Positions 24,842-32,361 of a stretch of DNA of 36,657 nucleotides are shown here, one piece after another. The translations under genes were made by a program, and so were the position numbers. The stretch spans positions 1-36,657 of the forward strand of contig PLML01000194.1 in the NCBI GenBank assembly GCA_003141525.1, written 5' to 3'. Numbering within the stretch: the stretch's first letter is position 1; each line of letters opens with the position of its first letter. The stretch is from Bacteroidales bacterium. Lineage in GTDB: Bacteria; Bacteroidota; Bacteroidia; Bacteroidales; VadinHA17. The notes beneath the pieces are model-generated. The model did not search any database. It saw only the letters and a program-made list of their open reading frames with translations, and was not told where the DNA came from.

Positions 24842-25723
24842 TCAAACATGAGATGGTTTTGTCAGCAAAATTTCTCTCCCGACTGCTAATGCTATTTTAT
24901 TCAGATCGGACATCAGCAGCGCAAATTCATCGATGCTGAGCGACTGGTACCCGTCACATATTGCCTCTTCAGGTTTATAATGCACTTCTATTATCAGTCC
25001 GTCTGCACCTACAGCCACTGCCGCTTTTGCCAATGCAGGCACCATCCAGCGGAGACCTGTTCCGTGACTTGGATCAACAATTACAGGAAGATGACTGAGT
25101 CGTTTTAGCATCGGAACGGCGCTAAGGTCGAGTGTATTTCTGGTGGATGTTTCAAAAGTACGGATACCCCGTTCACAAAGAATCACCTGTTCGTTGCCCT
25201 GATTAAGGATGTATTCGGCTGCCAATAGATACTCTTCAATAGTCGCCATCATACCCCGCTTCAGTAAAACCGGTTTCCGGCACATTCCCGCCTCCTTCAG
25301 AAGAGGATAGTTTTGCATATTGCGTGAACCAATCTGAATCATATCGGCGTATGAAGCCACCAGTTCAATCTGCCTTGTATCCATCACCTCTGTGACAATG
25401 GGTAATCCGGTCTCCTCTCTTATCATTGCCAGCAGTTTCAACCCTTCTTCTCCCAGTCCCTGGAAATTATACGGCGAAGAGCGGGGTTTGAAAGCTCCAC
25501 CTCTTAATAACCTGGCCCCGCCTGCTTTTACCGACCTTGCGGTTTCGAACAGTTGTACCCGGCTCTCAACGGCACATGGTCCTGCTATAACTATAATTTC
25601 AGAACCGCCTACCTGAACGTCATTAATACTGACTATTGTATCATCAGGTTTTGTCTTGCGGCTCACTCTTGACGGGATTGCAGATCCACCGTTTATGCGA
25701 TTGTTGCATGGATTTGTTTCCAT
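24842..25723 (-). CDS. aroF: 3-deoxy-7-phosphoheptulonate (DAHP) synthase, type I-beta
   Basis: A 293-residue protein starting at ATG 25723. Motifs in order: AGPCAVES (47-54), [17 protein letters not shown] (73-89, with the substrate Lys-Pro-Arg), [47 protein letters not shown], and [19 protein letters not shown]. It lacks the N-terminal ACT/ferredoxin-like regulatory domain of many I-beta enzymes, so it is probably not feedback-regulated by that route. It condenses PEP and erythrose 4-phosphate, the entry to chorismate. Its place between two orphan binding proteins and next to a Rid/chorismatase-like gene suggests a dedicated pathway supply rather than housekeeping. Confidence 0.95.
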   Translation of the reverse strand: METNPCNNRINGGSAIPSRVSRKTKPDDTIVSINDVQVGGSEIIVIAGPCAVESRVQLFETARSVKAGGARLLRGGAFKPRSSPYNFQGLGEEGLKLLAMIREETGLPIVTEVMDTRQIELVASYADMIQIGSRNMQNYPLLKEAGMCRKPVLLKRGMMATIEEYLLAAEYILNQGNEQVILCERGIRTFETSTRNTLDLSAVPMLKRLSHLPVIVDPSHGTGLRWMVPALAKAAVAVGADGLIIEVHYKPEEAICDGYQSLSIDEFALLMSDLNKIALAVGREILLTKPSHV

Positions 25724-25742
25724 TTTCTGTACCTTTTTCAGA

Positions 25743-27053
25743 TTAGTAATTACCTGTTTTACTGCCTACTTTATTCTTAGGATCAATTGACGGAGCGGGA
25801 GTGAATTCGAACTTGCCATGGCGAACTTTAGCAATCCAGATATCTGCAATATTGTTCCAGCTCTTATCAAATACCTTTTTGCCGGTCACGCCCTGGTACC
25901 CCTGAAAAGTCTTCAGATCGGTGAGAACATCGCGGATTAAAACCCTGTTCAGCCCTACTTTATTTATAGATTCAATGATCATATTCATACCGTCATAAGC
26001 ATGTGCTGCGAATACATCCGGTTCCAGGCCGAATCTGTTGAAATAATTGGTCTGAAATGCTTTTAATTTTGGATTATCGGAGTTTGGGTTATACTGACAT
26101 GTAGTCATTATGCCATCAGCCAGGTTGCCTGCAATTTTAAGAAACTCCGGAGAAACCATCCTGTCTGAGCCATAGATTGGTTGTTCTAATCCCATTGCAC
26201 GCATCTGCTGTAAAATAAGTCCTGATTCTCTGGCGTTGCCCCAGATAAGTATAGCATCGGGGGCAGTTGCCATAATCCTCTCAAGCTGTGTTTTGAAATC
26301 TGTTTCTCCGTCGTTAAACCGCTCTTCAATAACCATTGGATGCCCAACACGGGTGGCTGTTTCCGAAAATATTTTGATCCCCACTCTTCCATACCGGTTG
26401 TTTGCCCTGATCACTGCAACCCTGGAATGACCGTCCTTTTTGTAAATCTCGTTAACCAGCGCATAGCTACTCTGCCGATCATCGCTGATAACACGAATTA
26501 CCCAGGGTATATTCGTCTCAGTGAAAGTAGGATCCGGATCACCGGGACATACCATAGGTATTTCCAGCTTAAGTGTTGCTCGTATTGCAACATGAGACAC
26601 TATATCGTCAATGGAACCCAGCCATGCCCACACTTTTTCATCATCCATTTTGACAACTTCATTTGCAGCTGCACCCCATGCGCCTACATCATTATATATC
26701 ATTAATTTGAAGGGAATTCCATGATACCCTCCTTTTTTATTGGCCTCTTCAATTGCCAGAGAGGCTCCCTGCAACATCTGTTTTCCGAGGGAAACAATTT
26801 CTGAACCTTCCAGTGGCCCTAAAAATCCAATTCTTACCTCTTTAATGTCTTTGGGAGGAGGAATCTCCCTTCCGGCTCCATAGAATTGTATGGGTTCAAG
26901 AAAAAAATACTTATAGGCTTTCTGAAACCTCTGATATGGAAAAATTTCATCAGTAGCCTTACCATAGTTCTGTTTATTATCCTGTCCGGTTAAAATTGAA
27001 ACGGAACAAAGGATAAGCACAACAACTGATAATAATCTACAGTTTAGTTTCAT
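25743..27053 (-). CDS. Periplasmic substrate-binding protein, Peripla_BP_6 / LivK-like (first copy)
   Basis: A 436-residue protein started at ATG 27053 ([11 protein letters not shown]), which gives a proper signal peptide ending near ILTGQ; the frame upstream crosses the preceding gene and is not used. An unusual 60-residue linker ([20 protein letters not shown] and beyond) precedes the binding fold. The fold begins [13 protein letters not shown] and includes [30 protein letters not shown], and [14 protein letters not shown] at the end. It is adjacent to DAHP synthase (19-base gap) and the Rid-like gene (10-base gap). Transporter partners are absent. Amino acid, amide or aromatic-acid ligands are all plausible for this family. 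Confidence 0.87.
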   Translation of the reverse strand: MKLNCRLLSVVVLILCSVSILTGQDNKQNYGKATDEIFPYQRFQKAYKYFFLEPIQFYGAGREIPPPKDIKEVRIGFLGPLEGSEIVSLGKQMLQGASLAIEEANKKGGYHGIPFKLMIYNDVGAWGAAANEVVKMDDEKVWAWLGSIDDIVSHVAIRATLKLEIPMVCPGDPDPTFTETNIPWVIRVISDDRQSSYALVNEIYKKDGHSRVAVIRANNRYGRVGIKIFSETATRVGHPMVIEERFNDGETDFKTQLERIMATAPDAILIWGNARESGLILQQMRAMGLEQPIYGSDRMVSPEFLKIAGNLADGIMTTCQYNPNSDNPKLKAFQTNYFNRFGLEPDVFAAHAYDGMNMIIESINKVGLNRVLIRDVLTDLKTFQGYQGVTGKKVFDKSWNNIADIWIAKVRHGKFEFTPAPSIDPKNKVGSKTGNY

Positions 27054-27063
27054 GATCTGAGTT

Positions 27064-27639
27064 TTAATTTGATTTACAAATTGCATATACTTCAATTTCC
27101 ACCAGCAGGGTCTCCCAGCATAACCGCGCCTGAATTCCGGTACTGGCAGGCAGAGGATCAAGATTAAGCCATTGATAAAAAGAGGTACGTATTTTATTGA
27201 ATTCGGCATAATCCCTTTCAATATCCCTGAGATAGTTTGTTGTTCTGACCACATCGTGCCAGGTCATCCCTTCAGCTGCCAGGAGATTGGTTATATTGAC
27301 GTAAGTTCTCCATAGCTGGGCTTTGAAATCACCAATATGTTCTGGTTTCCCTTCTTCATTAACACTGGCTGTCCCTGAGATTAGTAAAACCTTGTGACCA
27401 CCAAAATCAAGGCGCAGCGCCCTTGAAAAGGATGAGGGTTTCTGATAGTTATAAGCTTCATTGATTACATGCGGAGCATGCACCACATGTTTTTCAATCG
27501 GAGGCCTCTTCATATGCAGAGAAGGATATACATATCCGTTGATTTTATTTTCATTGGATAAAATCCCGAGTTTTTTCATCTCCACTCTCTCTCCATCAGA
27601 AAGTTTTGACAGATCTATGAATAATTGCTTTTCCTCCAT
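27064..27639 (-). CDS. Rid-fold (YjgF/UK114) protein with chorismatase-like features
   Basis: About 191 residues from ATG 27639 (MEEKQLF). Another ATG at 27657 is possible; the frame further upstream translates a word repeat from a TTG. It is longer than the usual 125-residue RidA. The Rid core runs from LLISGTASV (about 83-91) to the C-terminus, with WHDVVRTTNYLRDIERDYAEFNKIR, PLPASTGIQA and a last strand LCWETLLVEIEVYAI. ISGTAS and C-x-x-x-LLVEIE are reminiscent of FkbO/Hyg5/XanB2 chorismatases, which are built from this fold but are about 330 residues. It is near DAHP synthase. The alternative is an ordinary imine/enamine deaminase. I favour a specialised Rid protein with uncertain chemistry. 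Confidence 0.75.
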   Translation of the reverse strand: MEEKQLFIDLSKLSDGERVEMKKLGILSNENKINGYVYPSLHMKRPPIEKHVVHAPHVINEAYNYQKPSSFSRALRLDFGGHKVLLISGTASVNEEGKPEHIGDFKAQLWRTYVNITNLLAAEGMTWHDVVRTTNYLRDIERDYAEFNKIRTSFYQWLNLDPLPASTGIQARLCWETLLVEIEVYAICKSN

Positions 27640-27709
27640 TATTTCAACTATTTCCATTATTTTAACCCTTTCCACTTTTAAACTTTTCAATTCTTTCAAC
27701 TCTTCAACT

Positions 27710-28870
27710 TTATTTCAGCAGCTCTCCACGACTTACCCCTTTTTCAGTGGCAACCCACAGGAAATCTTTATCGGCATCCACACCAATTATAAAATTATGA
27801 GCAATTGATGGTGATAATGGCATTTCCCTTGTAGTTTTATTGATGGTGCTGTCACTTTCACGGCCATAGTTTTTTATTATAGCCATTCCATTGCTGCTAT
27901 TGTCGTTTTTCTTATATGTCACCCAGCTCTTGCCATTGGTGCTGCTTAATCCTTTATCGGTACAAATAAATACTACCGGACCTTCGGCCCTGAGAAAGTT
28001 GATAAAATTACTTGCCAGACCGCTGTCATGGTCAAAATACCCCTTCCAGTGAGTACCGTCATAACTGCTCATACCGAAGTATGTAGATACCCACAACATG
28101 CCATCTGCCCAGGAAGTTGCTGTTGTTATATCATGAACTACTCCGTCATCTGGGAGCAGATCGATCTCCATTTCACCATCGGGATCGGTGTAATCCTTGA
28201 ATTGTTTTGTTTTTTTTGTGTATTCAATTACCCCACCACCCCAGGCTGCTATAAAGATCTTCCCATCGCCTGCAGAAACTCCATAAGTCCAGGGTTCATG
28301 CATGGGAGCATTCTTTTCCGTGAATATTTCCCATTCTTTCGTGAAAGTATCATAATGACCGGCACCGCCTCCAGTGGCAGTCCATACGTCTTTACCATCG
28401 CAGATAACACAGTAAACCAGATCATTTGGAAGTCCGCTGTCAAACTGAGTGAAGTTTTCAAATTTGCCTCCGGAAAACCTGCTTAGCCCGCCTAGAGTTC
28501 CTATCCAGACATCTCCTGTTTCTTTGCTTACATCGATTGCAAGCACTCCGTTATGAGGCAAACCGTCCTTTGTTGTGTAGGTTTTCCATTTTCCATCTTC
28601 ATAAACTGCAAGGCCATCGTGAGTTCCTGCCCATACACGTTTCCCGTCTATGCGAACGGCATATACATGATCGGAAGGTAAACCATCCTTTGTTGTGAAA
28701 TTCTTCCAATGACCATACACAGGCATCGATTTGGCATCATCTTTAGAATTAACTTTAACCCCGCTTTTTTCGACAGAGGGCTGAGAATTAATAACTGCAA
28801 CATAACAAATACCACAGATAATCATTGCAAATGTCGTTCTCAGGCTATTCTTTTGTAATGTTTTTCTCAT
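27710..28870 (-). CDS. Exported two-component-regulator-type beta-propeller (Reg_prop)
   Basis: A 386-residue protein starting at ATG 28870, with a signal peptide (hydrophobic about 12-28). Repeated blades of the Reg_prop type are clear: WKNFTTKDGLPSDHVYAVRI, VWAGTHDGLAVYEDGKWKTY, then VWIGTLGGLSRFSGGKFENF, VWTATGGGAGHYD and LWVSTYFGMSSYDG. In Bacteroidota such propellers normally form the sensor part of hybrid two-component proteins. Here there is no kinase or membrane-spanning part after it, so it is a free periplasmic or surface propeller. It follows the diheme-propeller gene by 11 bases. It may bind a partner or ligand in the cluster's extracytoplasmic assembly. Confidence 0.88.
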   Translation of the reverse strand: MRKTLQKNSLRTTFAMIICGICYVAVINSQPSVEKSGVKVNSKDDAKSMPVYGHWKNFTTKDGLPSDHVYAVRIDGKRVWAGTHDGLAVYEDGKWKTYTTKDGLPHNGVLAIDVSKETGDVWIGTLGGLSRFSGGKFENFTQFDSGLPNDLVYCVICDGKDVWTATGGGAGHYDTFTKEWEIFTEKNAPMHEPWTYGVSAGDGKIFIAAWGGGVIEYTKKTKQFKDYTDPDGEMEIDLLPDDGVVHDITTATSWADGMLWVSTYFGMSSYDGTHWKGYFDHDSGLASNFINFLRAEGPVVFICTDKGLSSTNGKSWVTYKKNDNSSNGMAIIKNYGRESDSTINKTTREMPLSPSIAHNFIIGVDADKDFLWVATEKGVSRGELLK

Positions 28871-28881
28871 GATTTTCTTTC

Positions 28882-30918
28882 TTAATTTGATTTGTTTTTA
28901 GCATGATTTTTCTTCAAATCATTTATTTCATATTCAGGTGTCCTGAGTGATTTCAGATAATCGATAAGGTCATTCAGCTGATTTTTTGTCATATCATTAA
29001 CCCGTCCGTGCTTGTCTTCCTTCCCGTACTTTGTCCATATCTCCTCAAGTGTAGCTGCACGCCCATCATGTAAATATGGCGGTGAAGCATAAATATTATC
29101 CAGATGAGGAGTATCAAATAGTATAGAATCGTCAGTTTTAGAAAGTGTACTTACATACGCCAGTTTTTTGTTGGTATAATATGGTGGCGGATGACAGGTA
29201 ATGCAACGATTATTTTCAGGTATCTCCTTGCCAAAATTATCCACCGAACGTTCAAAGATGGTTTTACCCCTTAGCTGCGCCTCAGTCAGTTCACCATTCG
29301 GATTGTACATTAAATTGGGAGGAGCATGAATTCCTGTAATGATATATGCAACAAGAGCATCGAGTTCCTTATAGCTAAACGCTTCTGTTCTAGTAAGAAA
29401 AGTAGAAAAACGAATACCATCCTGTTTATAAACAGTCATATTGGTACCTGACCATTTATATGGAGGGGTTTCGCTTATATCTCTCAAAGTCATGGTATTT
29501 GTAACGTTACGTCCCATGTCCTTGCCTGACATATTATAAACAAGACCATCTTCATGCATGTCAGGATGACAGGTATAACAGCAGTACTGATTCTGAAAAG
29601 TGTGCCTCGCATTATTAAAAAGTCTGCGTCCCTGGCGAGCTACGGTAATCTTTCCAGGGCCGCCGAGATCAATGGTATTGATCGTCTCCAGGCTTTCTGT
29701 ATTTATTACTGCGACTCTGTCTTCCAGTTGTTCGGCAACATACAGAAGTTTTCCGTCAGGAGACAGAGCCATTCCTTTAGGATCTGCTCCGGTTTTAATA
29801 TGTTTTATGATATAGCGGCTGCTGATACCAAGATTATCAGAATAGGTTTTCAGCATTTCAGGCGAAGCTTCTGCAATTAAGGCCCTGACGGAGTCTATGT
29901 CTATGACTGAAATACAATTGACACCGGCACTTGATTCGAAAGCTTTTTTGCCGTCAGGTGTAATGACAATACCAAAAGGATCTGAATAGTAGGCATTTGG
30001 TTCATCGAGCAATAACTGAATTATCCTTTCGTTATTCTTCAGATCAATTATCCCGAATCCATGAGTCATCATCCAACCCTGTTCAACCTGGATGGACGGA
30101 ATGAGGTTTTTAGGCCGGATCAATGTCACAAATCCCAGGTCTCCTGTAGGAGTAAAAGCAACATTCTCCATCATATAGGCCGATTCCATGTTTTTATATT
30201 CAAGCACTCTTTGTGTACTGTCAGTTATTACAGTGAGTTCGGTTACGACAGGTTCTCCATAAGGTACAATATTTGCACGCCGGCCCGTTACAAAGAGTAT
30301 TTTTCCGTCAGGAGATAATTTGATTCCTGTCGGATTATTTCCTGCTATCAGCCTTTTTATTTCTTCCCTGGTATTCAGGTCAATTACAGATATATCTGAT
30401 GAGTATGAATTAACAACATACAGGAATTTGCCATCTGCACTTAACGAAAGCCCTGCGGGACCATTACCTGTTTTTAGCGTATCTATAACTATTGAAGTTG
30501 TTAAATCTATAACAGACACATTGTCTGACCATTGATTGCTGACATAAGCCCTTTTCCCATCGCTGTTGAGAATTACTGAATGCGGTTGATTCCCGACACT
30601 AATCTTGTTCAATACTTTTTGTGTTTCATTATCTACCACTAAGAGGGCTTTACCTTCCTGTGCCACCACGTACAGGCGTTTACCATCTGCAGAAACTGCC
30701 AGATTAAGTGGTGAAAGATAATCAGCATTGACCAGTTTTGAAATAATGCCGGTCTTTTGGATATAGAGGTGGCAGGAGGTACATAAAAGAGGATGGTCAG
30801 TTGTGGCTGTTTTGGAATTAACATGTGCTCTGGCCATGTTGCGTCCGGGAAAATAAATCAGCAAACCCAATGCAAGAACAATTCCGGATAACCGTATTAA
30901 TTTATGAGATCTCATCAT
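28882..30918 (-). CDS. YVTN beta-propeller fused to MauG/CcP-like diheme cytochrome c (triheme in total)
   Basis: A 678-residue exported protein starting at ATG 30918. After a signal sequence comes a first heme site CTSCH (46-50). A YVTN/YncE-type propeller spans about 60-430 (AVSADGKRLYVVAQEGKALLVV, GKRAYVSNQWSDNVSVID, GKFLYVVNSYSSDISVID, DGKLLYVAEQLEDRVAVIN). Next is a MauG/cytochrome-c-peroxidase-like domain with CYTCH (447-451, followed by PDMHEDGL) and CITCH (572-576), then DTPHLDNIYASPPYLHDGRAATLEEIW-type ligand motif. This order mirrors a fusion of the hydrazine synthase propeller and diheme subunits. It lies 2 bases after an HzsA-like gene. Peroxidase, oxygenase or radical coupling chemistry are all possible. 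Confidence 0.9.
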   Translation of the reverse strand: MMRSHKLIRLSGIVLALGLLIYFPGRNMARAHVNSKTATTDHPLLCTSCHLYIQKTGIISKLVNADYLSPLNLAVSADGKRLYVVAQEGKALLVVDNETQKVLNKISVGNQPHSVILNSDGKRAYVSNQWSDNVSVIDLTTSIVIDTLKTGNGPAGLSLSADGKFLYVVNSYSSDISVIDLNTREEIKRLIAGNNPTGIKLSPDGKILFVTGRRANIVPYGEPVVTELTVITDSTQRVLEYKNMESAYMMENVAFTPTGDLGFVTLIRPKNLIPSIQVEQGWMMTHGFGIIDLKNNERIIQLLLDEPNAYYSDPFGIVITPDGKKAFESSAGVNCISVIDIDSVRALIAEASPEMLKTYSDNLGISSRYIIKHIKTGADPKGMALSPDGKLLYVAEQLEDRVAVINTESLETINTIDLGGPGKITVARQGRRLFNNARHTFQNQYCCYTCHPDMHEDGLVYNMSGKDMGRNVTNTMTLRDISETPPYKWSGTNMTVYKQDGIRFSTFLTRTEAFSYKELDALVAYIITGIHAPPNLMYNPNGELTEAQLRGKTIFERSVDNFGKEIPENNRCITCHPPPYYTNKKLAYVSTLSKTDDSILFDTPHLDNIYASPPYLHDGRAATLEEIWTKYGKEDKHGRVNDMTKNQLNDLIDYLKSLRTPEYEINDLKKNHAKNKSN

Positions 30919-30920
30919 AA

Positions 30921-32354
30921 TTATTCAGTGTCAATCAATTTCTCTTTAATCTTTTTTATAGGAACCGGAACACTTATCGGAGATTTTTTTACTGCCAGAG
31001 GTATTCTGTTTTCGGGAACAAGCTCCTGATCTTCGTGACAGCCTACGCATCCCCTTCGTTCATTAGGTCGTAACCATATCCAGTCACAACTCTGTATAAC
31101 ATGTCCATCTTTATCCAGAGAACGGATCTGAAAAGGTGTATCAGCTAATATTCTTAAATAAAGTGATCCGTCTTTCGCTGCCTGAACAATCCCGAGTGAG
31201 GAATCTATTCCCATAATTTCAATGTTACTTGTCTTTGGTAATGATATAGATTTGACAGATAATTGAGTGTCGTTCAGATTGACATCCTGGCAGACTATTA
31301 ATCCGGTTTTAATGTCCATATGAACTTCACTTGGCAGTTTTTTCGGCCTGTCATGTTTTTCAACTTCTACAGCTTCAAGTACATCAAAGTCGTTATCATT
31401 ATATATCTTTTTGCCAAAAGTTTTAGTGTCAGGATCAAATTCATAAAGAGAGAACCGGTCCGATTCAGACTTTCGATATGAAACCAATAGTTTTCCTGAA
31501 TGTTCCGGATAAACGGAATGAAAATCTCCTCGAGTATCAGAGATGAGATTAACTTTTGAATGTAAAGGCCGGTTATAGGTTACGGAAATTATCTTCCCGG
31601 TTGCCGGACTGTCTTTATCCGATTCTATGAACACGACCCTCCCATTTGCAATTTCCAAACCCTGGCCCGACAAATTACTGCCTTCAGTACCTTTATAGAA
31701 CAATTCAGTCTTTGTACCGTCAGGTCTTAGAATCATATACTTCGGATCTCCATGTTTGGGATAAACAGGCTGGTCAATTGTCAAAATACGTCCATCGCTC
31801 ATAATATTTGATGCAAAATAGGTATGAGGATCAAAAGTGATACGTTGCAGGTCACTGCCATCTAAATTACAGGTAAAGAGGGAAGTACCACTTTTTACTT
31901 TGCCATACCGGGTAGATTTGCTGAATACAAATCTACCGAGTGGTAAATAACCAGGATCGGTGCAGTTTTCTTTTGAGGCGATTATTTGTCTGGATTTTAG
32001 ATTTTTAAGATTCATCTCCCATATCTGCCACGGGTCATTCTGTTTCAGCTGAGCAGAAAAAAGCAAATATTTTCCATCATATGAAATCTGTGGAGCCCTT
32101 GCAGAATAGTAATCAGAAGTAAGTACCTTTAATGATGCTTCAGGTTTATCAGGGTCCAATTCTACGATCTGTGCCTGGGGAATATACTTCAAGGAATCTC
32201 CTGTTTCGTAATTTATATTCTGCACCTTTTTTGGAAACCTGGTAAAAATTATCATTCCATCTCTGGTTTTTTTTCTGCAGGATGATAAAAAGATGCAGGA
32301 AAAGCCAATGGCCATTATGAAGGATAAGCCTATGGTAGCTCTGAGTTTATTCAT
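30921..32354 (-). CDS. HzsA-related PD40-propeller lipoprotein with one C-terminal heme-c site
   Basis: A 477-residue protein starting at ATG 32354, with lipobox LSSC (Cys26). A WD40/PD40-like propeller follows (APQISYDGKYLLFSAQ, IWEMNLKNLKSRQI). Then come segments typical of the hydrazine synthase alpha-subunit relatives: EAVEVEKHDRPKKLPSEVHMD, TGLIVCQDVN, ADTPFQIRSLDKDGHVI, and DWIWLRPNERRGCVGCHE with CVGCH at 436-440. In the true HzsA a tyrosine four residues after the heme His ligates iron; here that position is Glu. The internal Cys of GLIVCQDV could match its zinc ligand. Function outside anammox is unknown. It is encoded 2 bases before the propeller-diheme gene, so the two products probably form a complex. 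Confidence 0.85.
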   Translation of the reverse strand: MNKLRATIGLSFIMAIGFSCIFLSSCRKKTRDGMIIFTRFPKKVQNINYETGDSLKYIPQAQIVELDPDKPEASLKVLTSDYYSARAPQISYDGKYLLFSAQLKQNDPWQIWEMNLKNLKSRQIIASKENCTDPGYLPLGRFVFSKSTRYGKVKSGTSLFTCNLDGSDLQRITFDPHTYFASNIMSDGRILTIDQPVYPKHGDPKYMILRPDGTKTELFYKGTEGSNLSGQGLEIANGRVVFIESDKDSPATGKIISVTYNRPLHSKVNLISDTRGDFHSVYPEHSGKLLVSYRKSESDRFSLYEFDPDTKTFGKKIYNDNDFDVLEAVEVEKHDRPKKLPSEVHMDIKTGLIVCQDVNLNDTQLSVKSISLPKTSNIEIMGIDSSLGIVQAAKDGSLYLRILADTPFQIRSLDKDGHVIQSCDWIWLRPNERRGCVGCHEDQELVPENRIPLAVKKSPISVPVPIKKIKEKLIDTE

Positions 32355-32361
32355 TAAAAGG

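Noticed and set aside
27640-27709. Longer Rid protein starting from the upstream TTG
   Set aside because: The added residues come from a repetitive AAGTTGAAAG-type phrase, and ATG starts at 27657 and 27639 lie downstream. The shorter start leaves a full Rid domain.
28882-32354. True anammox hydrazine synthase
   Set aside because: Sequence features indicate only family-level similarity. The HzsA-like protein has one heme site and no Tyr ligand at the expected place, and no hydrazine dehydrogenase or other anammox gene is near.
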